Assembly: GCA_963704335.1 (NCBI GenBank) | Contig: OY969889.1 | Span: forward strand, 1,488,001 to 1,552,000 | Source of the DNA: PALSA-612 sp963704335 | GTDB lineage: Bacteria; Actinomycetota; Thermoleophilia; Gaiellales; Gaiellaceae | Direction of reading: 5' to 3' | DNA: 64,000 nucleotides | Shown here: positions 25,613 to 34,549 of the stretch, piece by piece | Numbering within the stretch: position 1 is the stretch's first letter | Layout: each line of letters starts with the position of its first letter | Program-made: the position numbers and the translations under genes | The notes under the pieces: generated by a model | Databases searched by the model: none | Seen by the model: only the letters and a program-made list of their open reading frames with translations | What the model was told of the DNA's origin: nothing

Positions 25613-27211
25613 AGCGGCACCCAGGAAGCCGATCTCCGCCTACTCGGTCGCGCGGCCTACATCGGCAAGGTGCTCACCAAGTACGGGCTCGGTGAGCGTG
25701 CGGCGGCCGACGTTCCGCTCGAGGAGCGCGCGAAGAGCCTCCGCAAGGCGCTCGAGGAGCTGGGGCCGACGTTCGCGAAGCTCGGCCAGATCCTCTCCAC
25801 GCGGCCGGATCTCTTGCCGCCCGAGTTCATCGCCGAGCTCTCGACGCTTCAGGATCAGGTGCCGCCGATGACCGAGGAAGAGGTCGTCGCCGTCATGGAG
25901 GAAGAGCTCCGCGTGCCGTGGGAGGACGTGTTCGAGAGCATCGACCCCGAGCCGCTGGCCGCCGGCACCATCGGTCAGGTGCACGCGGCAACGCTCGAAG
26001 GCGGCGACCGCGTCGTCGTCAAGGTGCAGCGACACGGGGCGGAGGACGAGATCATGCGCGACCTCGGCCTGCTCGAGCTCTTCGCGGAGAAGGCGGAGCA
26101 CCGCCGCGGCCTGCGACGGCTCGTCGACTTCCCCTCCGTCATTCGCCACCTCTCCGAGTCGCTGAAGCGCGAGCTCGACTTCCGCATGGAGGCGGCGAAC
26201 GTCGACCGGCTCGGCGAGGTGCTCGAGCGCTACTCGCGCCTCGCGGTGCCGTCGGTCTACCACGAGCTCTCGAGCAAGCGACTGTTGGTGTTGAGCTTCG
26301 TAGACGGCGTGCCGGTAGCCCACGCGCCTGACGTCCCCGAGCGCAAGGATGCCGCCCGCCAGCTGATCGAGTCGTACTACCGGCAGGTGCTCATCGACGG
26401 CTTCTTCCACGCCGATCCGCACCCGGGCAACCTGCTCTGGTCGGACGGCACTGTCTACTTCCTCGACTGCGGCATGGTCGGCGAGGTCGACCCGCGCATG
26501 CGGGAGCTGGTGCTGCTGCTCGTGATGGCCTTCTGGCAGGAGGACGACGCGTTCCTCGCAGAGGTCGTGCTCCAGCTCGCCGAGCAGGAGCTGCCGGACG
26601 ACTTCGACCTCAACGCCTTCGAGTCCGAGATCGGCGCGCTCGTCCAGAGCGTGCGCGGGCAGTCGTTGCAGGAGATCCAGCTGGGGCCGATCCTCCAGGG
26701 CATCACCGAGATCGCGGCTCGCCGCGATGTGCGCCTGCCGGCCGAGATGGCGCTGACGGCGAAGGCACTCGCACAGATGCAGCTGGCGGCCTCCGTGCTC
26801 GATCCCGAGCTAGACCCGTTCTCCGTCGTCGGACGCTTCCTCGCGCGCCGCCTCTTCGAGCGCGGGCGCGAGGCGGTCGACCCGAAGCGGGCGTTCTACG
26901 AGGTGCAGAAGCTGAAGGTGCGGCTCTCGGGGCTCGTGGAGGCGGTCGAACGCCTTGTGGGTGCTCGGCCGGGGCCGCGCTTTCAGGTCGACATGAAAGG
27001 GATGGGCAGCCTCGAGAACACCATCCGGCGGTCGACAAGGCGCATCTCGCTCGCCATCACCGCCGCGGCCGCGATCATCTCCAGCGGTTTCACGCTGGGC
27101 CAGGACGGCGTCGACAAGTGGGTGCCCGCGCTGTTCGGCAGCATCGGCCTGGTACTGCTCTTCCTGATGCTCGTAGACCTCTTCTGGAAGAGAGGCTCTA
27201 GCTCTTCTTGA
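25610..27211 (+). CDS. ABC1/UbiB/AarF-family atypical kinase
   Basis: 533 residues. The family's KxGQ motif is in FAKLGQILSTRPDLLP (about residues 56-70), followed by the alanine/glycine-rich loop AAGTIGQVHAA, the lysine in VVVKVQ and HADPHPGNLL in the catalytic loop. The metal motif reads LDCGMVG, with cysteine where DFG is usual; the aspartate is kept. Two hydrophobic helices close the chain, anchoring it in the membrane. Such proteins support quinone biosynthesis or lipid handling, here presumably menaquinone metabolism. It is preceded by a three-hairpin leader, and its 3' end overlaps a small opposite-strand gene by 14 bases. Confidence 0.9.
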   Translation: MSGTQEADLRLLGRAAYIGKVLTKYGLGERAAADVPLEERAKSLRKALEELGPTFAKLGQILSTRPDLLPPEFIAELSTLQDQVPPMTEEEVVAVMEEELRVPWEDVFESIDPEPLAAGTIGQVHAATLEGGDRVVVKVQRHGAEDEIMRDLGLLELFAEKAEHRRGLRRLVDFPSVIRHLSESLKRELDFRMEAANVDRLGEVLERYSRLAVPSVYHELSSKRLLVLSFVDGVPVAHAPDVPERKDAARQLIESYYRQVLIDGFFHADPHPGNLLWSDGTVYFLDCGMVGEVDPRMRELVLLLVMAFWQEDDAFLAEVVLQLAEQELPDDFDLNAFESEIGALVQSVRGQSLQEIQLGPILQGITEIAARRDVRLPAEMALTAKALAQMQLAASVLDPELDPFSVVGRFLARRLFERGREAVDPKRAFYEVQKLKVRLSGLVEAVERLVGARPGPRFQVDMKGMGSLENTIRRSTRRISLAITAAAAIISSGFTLGQDGVDKWVPALFGSIGLVLLFLMLVDLFWKRGSSSS

Positions 27212-27311
27212 GCAGCTTCGCGAGGCGGCGTTCGAGCATGAATGCGATCGCTGTCATGGCGATGCCGAGCAGCAAGCGCTCGGCCCGGTGGACGATCCGT
27301 GGGGCCTTCAC
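27198..27311 (-). CDS. Small membrane peptide, 37 residues
   Basis: Start GTG 27311 overlaps the stop of the HtrA-like protease gene as GTGA, and the stop TAG lies at 27198-27200. The predicted peptide begins MKAPRIVHRAERLLLG. It contains a hydrophobic helix at about residues 13-26 and ends in a basic tail (ERRLAKLLKKS). That layout, one helix with a positive cytoplasmic end, is typical of genuine small membrane proteins. Translation would be coupled to the protease gene. Its 3' end overlaps the 3' end of the ABC1 kinase gene. I do not recognise a family. Confidence 0.5.
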   Translation of the reverse strand: MKAPRIVHRAERLLLGIAMTAIAFMLERRLAKLLKKS

Positions 27312-28270
27312 CCGTCGAGCTCTTCGGGCGTGACTTCGACGTCGATCGGGACGCCCTGGCGAACGACTGTCACCGTCAGCGTCTGACCGATCAGCTCCTC
27401 CGTCATCACGCGCTGCAGGTCGCCCGCGCTCGACACGGGCGTGCCGTCGAGGGCGACGATCAAGTCCTCCGGCCTGAGCCCTGCCTTCGCGGCTGGGCTG
27501 CCGTCGACCACCTCGACGACTTCCACGGCGTTACGCCGTCCGAGCTCGCCGGCGAGCCGGGGAGGCACGGGGCGCGGGCCGCCCGCGATGCCGAGATAGG
27601 CACGGCGGAAGCGGCCATCGCGCATCAGCGCGCCCACGATCCGCCGGGTCGTGTCGTTGATCGGCACCGCCAGGCCGAGCCCGACGCCGGCGACGGCAGT
27701 GTTGATGCCCACGACGCGCGCCGATGCGTCCGCGAGCGCGCCGCCCGAGTTGCCGGGATTGAGAGCGGCATCGGTCTGCACGACGTTCTCCACGATCCGG
27801 CCGGCAGCCGTCGGCAGCGATCGGCCTAGAGCCGAAACGACACCGGCAGTCACGGAGCCGGCGAAGCCGTGCGGGTTGCCGATCGCGACGACGAGCTGGC
27901 CGACCTGGAGGCGATCGGCGTCGCCGAGCGTCGCGGGGGTCACGTCGTGGGCCGTGACCCGGAGCACCGCCAGGTCGGAGAGGCGATCGGTCCCGACGAC
28001 GTCGAAGTCGAGCTCCCGCCCGTCCACGAACGCGGCCGTCCCGCCGTCCGCTCCGTCGACGACGTGTGCGGAAGTGAGCACGTAGCCGTCGGGCGTCACC
28101 GCGACGCCGCTGCCGCCGCTGCCCACCCGCCGCCCGTTGAGCCGGCGCCGGACCTGGAGATTGGCGACGGACGGAGACAGCATTCGGGCAACGTCCGTCA
28201 CGACGCGCGAGTACGCGTCGAGCGGCTCCTCGACCTCGCGAACGTCGCTGATCAGCTCTAACCGCGCCAT
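27308..28270 (-). CDS. Trypsin-like serine protease with PDZ domain (HtrA/DegP-like)
   Basis: 320 residues. The catalytic triad is complete: H69 in TSAHVV, D99 in RLSDLAVL and S175 in NPGNSGG. A PDZ domain follows, with AYLGIAGG at its front and AGLRPEDLIVALDG in the ligand groove. No signal peptide or membrane helix precedes the protease domain, which is unusual for this class and implies a cytosolic protein or one anchored by a partner. A 37-residue membrane peptide is encoded directly downstream with overlapping start. It is divergent from cydA, with a 66-base gap. Confidence 0.9.
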   Translation of the reverse strand: MARLELISDVREVEEPLDAYSRVVTDVARMLSPSVANLQVRRRLNGRRVGSGGSGVAVTPDGYVLTSAHVVDGADGGTAAFVDGRELDFDVVGTDRLSDLAVLRVTAHDVTPATLGDADRLQVGQLVVAIGNPHGFAGSVTAGVVSALGRSLPTAAGRIVENVVQTDAALNPGNSGGALADASARVVGINTAVAGVGLGLAVPINDTTRRIVGALMRDGRFRRAYLGIAGGPRPVPPRLAGELGRRNAVEVVEVVDGSPAAKAGLRPEDLIVALDGTPVSSAGDLQRVMTEELIGQTLTVTVVRQGVPIDVEVTPEELDG

Positions 28271-28336
28271 CCAGCCACGCTAGCAATCGCCAATCGGGTG
28301 GCCGAAAGGTGAACGCTGATTTGTAAGAGTCTCTTC

Positions 28337-29740
28337 GTGGCGGACCTCCTCGCGATAACGACGGTCGACCTCGCGCGCCTCCAATTCGCGACGACCTCGC
28401 TGTACCACTTCCTGTTCGTCCCGTTGACGCTCGGCCTGGCGCCGCTCGTCGCGATCATGCAGACGCTCTGGTACCGAAGCGGCAACGAAGCCTGGCTGCG
28501 GCTCGCCCGCTTCTTCGGGACGCTCATGCTGATCAACTTCGTGATCGGCGTCGCGACGGGGCTCGTCCAGGAGTTCCAGTTCGGGATGAACTGGTCGATC
28601 TACTCGGAGTTCGTGGGCGATGTCTTCGGCGCCCCGCTCGCGATCGAGGGGCTTGCGGCATTCATGCTCGAGTCGACGTTCCTCGGCCTCTGGATCTTCG
28701 GCTGGGACCGGCTGTCGCGGCGCGTCCACCTCGCCACGATCTGGATCTTCGCGCTGGCGAGCTGGGCGTCGGCCTTCTTCATCATCAGCGCCAACTCCTG
28801 GATGCAGCGGCCCGTCGGCTCGACCGTCACCGACGGCCGTGCTGAGCTGACGGACGTCTGGGAGCTCTTCTCGAACCGCTTCGGCATCTGGGCGTACATC
28901 CACGTGCTGCTCGTGGGTCTCACCACGGCGGCCGTCGTCGTCTTCGGCGTTGCCTGCTGGCACCTCGTCCGGGGGCGGAATCAGGAGCTCTTCCGGCATG
29001 CGGCGAAGCTCGCCCTCATCGTGGGTCTCCCGATCTCGGCGGTAAACCTCGGAGTCGGCAGCCAGATGGGCGTCATAGTCACCGACTACCAGCCGATGAA
29101 GATCGCTTCGACCGAGGCGCAGTGGGACACGTGCCAGCCGTGCGCGTTCTCGCTCATCCAGATCGGCGGTTTCACCGAGGACGACCAGACACCGTCCTTC
29201 TCGATTCAGGTCCCGCATCTCCTGTCGATACTCGCGACCCTTTCGTGGAACGGCGAGGTGCAGGGGATGAACTCGCTCCAGGCGTCCGACGAAGCGAAAT
29301 ACGGCGCTGGCGACTACGTCCCGCCCGTGCGGACGACCTACTGGAGCATGCGGATCATGGCGTACGCCGGCACGCTCGTCTTCCTCGTCATGGCGCTCGG
29401 CGCCTTCCTCTACCGGCGCGGCAAGCTCGAGGCCAAGCGCTGGTTCCTGTGGGCAGGCGTCCTCTCGATTCCGCTCCCCTATGCCGCAGCGCTCGCCGGC
29501 TGGGTGCTCTCGGAGGTCGGCCGCCAGCCGTGGATCGTGTGGGGGCTGCTGAAGACTGTCGATGCCAACTCTCCCAGCGTGTCGACGGCCACCATCGCCA
29601 CCAGCCTGGGCACGTTCGTCGTCCTCTACATCGCGCTCCTGGTCGTCGACTTCATCCTCATGCGCCGCTACGCGCGTGTCGACCCCCCCGAGGTCGGCGG
29701 TGAAGGCGACGAGTTCGCGCTGCCGACGGTGACCTACTGA
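28337..29740 (+). CDS. cydA: Cytochrome bd oxidase subunit I
   Basis: 467 residues from GTG 28337. Nine or so membrane helices, with the conserved early histidine in SLYHFLFVPL (H24), another in AYIHVLLVG and the GRQPW sequence near residue 395 that is diagnostic for the subunit. It binds the three hemes and oxidises quinol on the outside, reducing oxygen to water with high affinity. The periplasmic Q-loop is of the short type. cydB follows with a one-base overlap (29740), and NDH-2 follows that. cydDC, needed for assembly, is 10 kb downstream on the same strand. Confidence 0.95.
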   Translation: MADLLAITTVDLARLQFATTSLYHFLFVPLTLGLAPLVAIMQTLWYRSGNEAWLRLARFFGTLMLINFVIGVATGLVQEFQFGMNWSIYSEFVGDVFGAPLAIEGLAAFMLESTFLGLWIFGWDRLSRRVHLATIWIFALASWASAFFIISANSWMQRPVGSTVTDGRAELTDVWELFSNRFGIWAYIHVLLVGLTTAAVVVFGVACWHLVRGRNQELFRHAAKLALIVGLPISAVNLGVGSQMGVIVTDYQPMKIASTEAQWDTCQPCAFSLIQIGGFTEDDQTPSFSIQVPHLLSILATLSWNGEVQGMNSLQASDEAKYGAGDYVPPVRTTYWSMRIMAYAGTLVFLVMALGAFLYRRGKLEAKRWFLWAGVLSIPLPYAAALAGWVLSEVGRQPWIVWGLLKTVDANSPSVSTATIATSLGTFVVLYIALLVVDFILMRRYARVDPPEVGGEGDEFALPTVTY

Positions 29741-30798
29741 TGGATCTCGAGACCTTCTGGTTCGTCGTCATCGTCGTCGTCTGGTCGATGTACTTCCTGC
29801 TCGAGGGGTTCGACTTCGGGGTGGGCATGCTGCTCCCGTTCGTTCCGCGAGACGACGAAGAGAAGGGCACGGCGCTGGGGACGATCGGACCGTTCTGGGA
29901 CGGGAACGAGGTCTGGCTCGTCATCGCAGGAGGCGCCACATTCGCCGCGTTCCCGGCCTGGTACGCGACGATGTTCTCGGGGTTCTACCTCGCGCTCCTG
30001 CTCATCCTCTTCTTCCTGATCATCCGCGTCGTCTCCTTCGAGTGGCGATCGAAGAGCGAGAGCCCGGGCTGGCGCTCGACGTGGACGTGGGCGAACACGA
30101 TCGGCAGCTTCGGCGTGCCGCTGCTCTGGGGAATCGGGCTGTCGTGCCTCGTGTACGGCGTCCCGATCGACGCGGACGGCGACTTCACCGGCAACGTGCT
30201 CGATCTCTTCAGCCCATACAGCGTGTTCGCTGGAATCGCGTTCGTGGCGCTCTTCGCGTTCCACGGCGCGACGTTCCTCACGCTTCGCACGACGGGCGAG
30301 ATGCGCAGCCGCGCCGAGGCGGCCGCCCGGAGGCTTGCGATCCCGGCCGCTGTGCTGGGCGCGACGTACGTCGTCTGGACCGTCGCGGTCGCAATGGACC
30401 GCAACGAGAAGGATCTCTTCCCGCCGGTGTTACCCGCAGCGGTCGCGATCGCGGCGCTTGCGCTCGCCGTCGCCTTCCTGCTCGCGGGGTGGGGCGGCCG
30501 CGCGTTCGCGATGACGGCGCTGGCCACGATCGGCGTCGTCGCGACATTGTTTACTAGCCTGTATCCGCGAGTGATGGTGTCGAGCACGGACTTCGCGAAC
30601 AGCCTCACCGTCGACAGCGCGGCGTCGTCTCACTACGCGCTACAGGTGATGACCGTGGTCGCCGTGATCTTCGTGCCCATCATCCTCCTCTACCAGGGCT
30701 GGGCCTACTACGTCTTCAGAGGCCGCCTGGAGGGCCGGCAGCTCACCATGCCGCAGGACGGCGGACCCGCCGGTAGCGAAGGCGCGCCCGCGCCGTGA
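29740..30798 (+). CDS. cydB: Cytochrome bd oxidase subunit II
   Basis: 352 residues with about eight to nine membrane helices. The N-terminal WSMYFLLEGFDFGVGML and the GPFWDGNEVWLV segment are typical of CydB. It forms the structural partner of CydA and provides a proton path. Its start overlaps the cydA stop, and its end overlaps the NDH-2 start (30795-30798, GTGA), so all three are translationally coupled. Confidence 0.95.
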   Translation: MDLETFWFVVIVVVWSMYFLLEGFDFGVGMLLPFVPRDDEEKGTALGTIGPFWDGNEVWLVIAGGATFAAFPAWYATMFSGFYLALLLILFFLIIRVVSFEWRSKSESPGWRSTWTWANTIGSFGVPLLWGIGLSCLVYGVPIDADGDFTGNVLDLFSPYSVFAGIAFVALFAFHGATFLTLRTTGEMRSRAEAAARRLAIPAAVLGATYVVWTVAVAMDRNEKDLFPPVLPAAVAIAALALAVAFLLAGWGGRAFAMTALATIGVVATLFTSLYPRVMVSSTDFANSLTVDSAASSHYALQVMTVVAVIFVPIILLYQGWAYYVFRGRLEGRQLTMPQDGGPAGSEGAPAP

Positions 30799-32075
30799 GC
30801 GACGTCACAGAGGCTCGTACCCAGCGACCGCGCGTCGTCATCCTCGGCGGCGGCTTCGCCGGTGTCGGCGCCGTGCAGAAGCTGAAGGACGCCGAGGCGG
30901 ACGTCGTGCTCGTCGACAAGCACGACTACCACACGTTCCAGCCGCTGATCTACCAGCTCGCGACGGGCCTGGTCGAGGCCACCGTCGTCGGGCACTCGCT
31001 GCGCGACCTCGTCCACGGGCACGACAACGCGACCATTCACAAGGCCCACGTCACCGGTATCGATCTCGAGGAGCGGACGGTGCAGTTCGAGGAGCTCGAG
31101 CCTCTGACGTACGACTATCTCGTGCTCGCTTTGGGGGCGGAAGTCAACTTCTTCGGAACAGAAGGCGCGGCCGAGCACGCCCACCCGATGTACACGCTGG
31201 CGGACGCGCTGCGACTCAGGGATCACCTGCTCAAGCGATGGGATGCCGTGGACAAGGACCCGAGCCTCGTGCAGGACGGCGCGTTGAACGTCGTCGTCGT
31301 GGGCGGCGGGCCGACCGGCGTCGAGACCGCTGGCGCGCTGGCGGAGCTCTACCGCGCGGAGCTGGCCGAGGACTATCCCAACGTGTCGCCGGAAGACGCT
31401 CGCATCGTTCTTGTCGAGGCCGGCCCGGAGCTCTTCTCGATGTTCAAGCCGGACCTTCGCACCTACGCGACGGAAGCCCTCACGAAGCGAACGGTCGAGG
31501 TGATGACGGGGGAGAGGGTCGCGTCGATCGCACCGACCCGCGTCACCCTCCAGTCGGGGAAGGTGCTCGAGGCGCACACGCTCGTGTGGGGCGCCGGCCT
31601 GTCCGGTAACCAGCTCGTGCAGTCGCTCGGCTTCGAGTTGCAGCGGGGCAACCGCATCGGTGTCGGTCCCGAGCTCGACCTTCCGGATCATCCCGAGGTC
31701 TACGTCGTCGGGGACGTCGCCGCGATCACCGACGCGAAGACGGAGCAGGTGCTCCCTCAGCTCGGGTCCGTTGCCCTGCAGTCGGGAGAGCATGTGGGCG
31801 AACTGATCTCCCGCCGCATCGCCGGCAAGAAGACCAAGCCGTTCGAATACAAGGACAAGGGGACGATGGCCGCGATCGGGCGTGGTGCGGCAGTCGTCCA
31901 GATGCTGGGCGGGAAGACCATGAAGGGCAGGAAGGCGAAGCTGGCGTGGTTGACCGTGCATGCAGCGCTTCTGCCGACCAACGAGGACCGCGCGAAGGCG
32001 TTGGTCGATTGGGCGGGCTCCAGTCTCACGCACACTCGCGCCGGCCGGTTCACCGTGGACCTCAACGAGGACTAG
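30795..32075 (+). CDS. ndh: Type II NADH:quinone oxidoreductase (NDH-2)
   Basis: 426 residues. The N-terminal FAD-binding motif is ILGGGFAGVGAV, followed by the NDH-2 sequence DKHDYHTFQPLIYQLATG. A second dinucleotide site, VVVGGGPTGVETA, binds NADH. VYVVGDVAA near residue 300 positions the flavin, and a C-terminal region suits membrane association. The enzyme passes electrons from NADH to menaquinone without pumping protons. Coupled to cytochrome bd, it makes a short, low-yield respiratory chain that can clear NADH rapidly. It overlaps cydB by four bases. Confidence 0.92.
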   Translation: MSDVTEARTQRPRVVILGGGFAGVGAVQKLKDAEADVVLVDKHDYHTFQPLIYQLATGLVEATVVGHSLRDLVHGHDNATIHKAHVTGIDLEERTVQFEELEPLTYDYLVLALGAEVNFFGTEGAAEHAHPMYTLADALRLRDHLLKRWDAVDKDPSLVQDGALNVVVVGGGPTGVETAGALAELYRAELAEDYPNVSPEDARIVLVEAGPELFSMFKPDLRTYATEALTKRTVEVMTGERVASIAPTRVTLQSGKVLEAHTLVWGAGLSGNQLVQSLGFELQRGNRIGVGPELDLPDHPEVYVVGDVAAITDAKTEQVLPQLGSVALQSGEHVGELISRRIAGKKTKPFEYKDKGTMAAIGRGAAVVQMLGGKTMKGRKAKLAWLTVHAALLPTNEDRAKALVDWAGSSLTHTRAGRFTVDLNED

Positions 32076-32084
32076 GAGAGAGAG

Positions 32085-32462
32085 ATGGCAGACGTAGTCG
32101 CCGTAGTCCTCGACAGCCTGGCTGCGCGTGGCCACGAGCCGCGGCTCAAGGGCATGACTGCCGCGGTGCGCTTCGACGTGTTGGACGGGCGACGGACACA
32201 GCACTGGCTCCTCACCGTGGAGAACGGAGACATCCAGCTCTCTCAAAAGAACGCGGCAGCCGACCTCGTCATCCGCTGCGAGCGGGCGCTGGCCGACCGG
32301 CTCTTCACCGGAAAGGCGAACGCGATGTCGGCAGTGCTGCGCGGCGAGCTGAGCATAGAAGGCAGCGCGGACCTGCTCGTGCTGATACAGCGGCTTCTGC
32401 CTAGACCGCGCGCAGCCCGTCAGAAAGAGGTCGCCGCCGGCTACGCGAGGGGGTCGCGATGA
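32085..32462 (+). CDS. SCP2 sterol-binding-like domain protein
   Basis: 125 residues with a good ribosome site (aggagagagag) just upstream. The pattern of an SCP2 domain is visible: LTVENGDIQLSQ, then AADLVIRCERALADRLFTGKA and LRGELSIEGSADLLVLIQRL. SCP2 domains bind hydrophobic ligands such as fatty acyl chains. No enzyme domain is attached. The position between NDH-2 and the debranching enzyme, with an ATGA overlap to the latter, gives no clear role. A basic tail ends the chain. Confidence 0.75.
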   Translation: MADVVAVVLDSLAARGHEPRLKGMTAAVRFDVLDGRRTQHWLLTVENGDIQLSQKNAAADLVIRCERALADRLFTGKANAMSAVLRGELSIEGSADLLVLIQRLLPRPRAARQKEVAAGYARGSR

Positions 32463-34549
32463 GCGAGGTCAAGATTCTCGACGGCAACACGTTCGTCGTC
32501 AGTGACGACCGCGGGGACATCGAGGCATCGCCCATCGATGCCACCGGACTCTTCTCGTTCGACACTCGCTTCCTCTCGACCTGGGTGTTGTCGGTGAACG
32601 GCGAGAGGCTCAACGCGCTCTCGGTCGACGACCTCCAGTACTTCGAGACCCGCTTCTTTCTCGTGCCCGGGACGGGGACCGTCTACGTCGACGCGAAGCT
32701 GTCCGTGATTCGCCGGCGCACCGTCGGCGGCGGCTTCCACGAAGAGCTGACCATCCTCAATCACAGCGACAAGCCGGTACGGCTCGAGGTTCGCCTCGAT
32801 GCGGGTTGCGACTTCGCGGATCTGTTCGAGGTCAAAGACGCGCTGAAGAAGAAAGGCAAGTACTACGCCCGCGTCACCGGCGGACGCCTCGTGCTCGGCT
32901 ACGAGCGGAAGACGTTCAGGCGAGAGACCTCCATCTCGGCATCGACCCCTGCCAAGGTGGACAAGAACGGCTTGACCTTCACGGTGCGGTTGAAACCCCA
33001 GGCCTCCTGGCAGACCGAGCTGGACGTCGTCCCCGTACTCGGCTCCTACTCGAGAGCCGGGGTGATGACCGCGGCCCAGCGCCGATCGAAGCTGACCATG
33101 GAGCAGGATCTTCGGCGGTGGCTCGACGACGCGCCGCGGGTCGAGTGCGACTGGGAGCCGCTGAAGGCGACGTACCGGCGCAGCCTCATCGATATGGCCG
33201 CCCTACGTTTCTCGCCGCCCGTCGCAGGTGGCGCCAGCCTGCCTGCCGCCGGCCTGCCCTGGTTCATGACGATGTTCGGCCGGGACAGCATCTTCACGAG
33301 CCTCCAGGCGGTCCCGTTCGTCCCCGAGCTTGCAGCGACGACCCTGCGCGCGCTCGGCGCCTGGCAGGGCAGCGGGCTGGACGACTTCCGTGACGAGGAC
33401 CCCGGTCGCATCCTGCACGAGATGCGCTACGGAGAGATGACGGCCTTCGAGGAACGGCCGCACTCGCCCTACTACGGCTCCGCAGACGCCACTCCGCTCT
33501 ATGTGGTGTTGCTCGACGAGTACGAGCGCTGGACCGGCGACCGCAGGACCGTCCGAGAGCTCGAGCACGAGGCGAGGGCTGCCCTCAACTGGATCGACGA
33601 GTATGCCGATCTGCTCGGCACCGGCTACGTCTGGTACCAGCGCCGCAACGAGAAGACGGGCCTCGAGAACCAGTGCTGGAAGGACTCCTGGGACTCCATC
33701 TCCTACCGAGACGGCCGGCTCCCGGGCTTTCCGCGGGCGACGTGCGAGCTGCAAGGCTACGCGTACGACGCGAAGCTGCGCGGTGCCCGCCTGGCGCGCC
33801 TCGTCTGGAAGGACCCGGACTTCGCGGACCGCCTAGAGCGGGAGGCCGCCGACCTCAAGCGGCGCTTCAACCGCGATTTCTGGGTGGAAGACGGCGAGTA
33901 CTTCGCTCTGGCTCTCGACACGGACGGGAAGCAGGTGGACGCCCTCGCCTCGAACAACGGCCATCTGCTCTGGAGCGGCATCGTGGATCAGACCAAGGCA
34001 AAGGCGGTCGCGGAGCACCTGCTGGGGCCGAAGCTCTTCTGCGGCTGGGGCGTGCGTACGCTGGCCGAGGGCGAAGCGCGATACAACCCCATCGGGTACC
34101 ACGTCGGCACGGTCTGGCCCTTCGACAACTCCTTCATCGCGTGGGGCCTGCGCCGATACGGGTTCAAGGAGGAGGCAGCCCGTATCGCCGCCGGCATCCT
34201 CGACGCTGCCGACTTCTTCGCCGGGCGCCTGCCCGAGGCGTTCGGGGGCTACCCGCGGCAGCAGACGAAGTACCCGGTGCAGTACCCGACGGCGTGCAGC
34301 CCGCAGGCATGGTCGACCGGCACGCCGTTACTGCTGCTGCGGACGATGCTGGGTCTCGAGCCCAAGGACGAGCATCTCGTGATGGACCCGGCGCTGCCGA
34401 GCCACATCGGCCACCTCGAGCTGCTCGACATCCCCGGGCGGTGGGGTCGGATCGACGCGTTCGGCCGCGGGCGAGTCGACGTCAGCGCGCAACCGACGCC
34501 TCGCCCGCGGGCGAAGCGGCGCCCGAAATCGAGAGGAGTGAGCACATGA
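32459..34549 (+). CDS. Glycogen debranching enzyme (amylo-alpha-1,6-glucosidase family)
   Basis: 696 residues. The N-terminal 200 residues form the beta-rich GDE_N_bis domain, starting VKILDGNTFVVSDDRGDIEA. The C-terminal part is an (alpha/alpha)6 barrel of the GH63/GH133-like type, with PWFMTMFGRDSIFTSLQA, then NQCWKDSWDSI and a late VGTVWPFDNSFIAWGL. It should release glucose from branch points or from short alpha-glucans. The start overlaps SCP2 by four bases and the end overlaps G6P dehydrogenase by four. No phosphorylase or glycogen synthase gene is in view. Confidence 0.85.
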   Translation: MSEVKILDGNTFVVSDDRGDIEASPIDATGLFSFDTRFLSTWVLSVNGERLNALSVDDLQYFETRFFLVPGTGTVYVDAKLSVIRRRTVGGGFHEELTILNHSDKPVRLEVRLDAGCDFADLFEVKDALKKKGKYYARVTGGRLVLGYERKTFRRETSISASTPAKVDKNGLTFTVRLKPQASWQTELDVVPVLGSYSRAGVMTAAQRRSKLTMEQDLRRWLDDAPRVECDWEPLKATYRRSLIDMAALRFSPPVAGGASLPAAGLPWFMTMFGRDSIFTSLQAVPFVPELAATTLRALGAWQGSGLDDFRDEDPGRILHEMRYGEMTAFEERPHSPYYGSADATPLYVVLLDEYERWTGDRRTVRELEHEARAALNWIDEYADLLGTGYVWYQRRNEKTGLENQCWKDSWDSISYRDGRLPGFPRATCELQGYAYDAKLRGARLARLVWKDPDFADRLEREAADLKRRFNRDFWVEDGEYFALALDTDGKQVDALASNNGHLLWSGIVDQTKAKAVAEHLLGPKLFCGWGVRTLAEGEARYNPIGYHVGTVWPFDNSFIAWGLRRYGFKEEAARIAAGILDAADFFAGRLPEAFGGYPRQQTKYPVQYPTACSPQAWSTGTPLLLLRTMLGLEPKDEHLVMDPALPSHIGHLELLDIPGRWGRIDAFGRGRVDVSAQPTPRPRAKRRPKSRGVST

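Noticed and set aside
28271..28336. Promoter for cydA in the 66-base divergent gap
   Set aside because: Only a weak TGTAAG core is visible, with no convincing -35 box, so I did not list it.
33673..34545. Long upstream extension of zwf
   Set aside because: It lies within the debranching enzyme gene; ATG 34546 has a clear ribosome site and an ATGA overlap.
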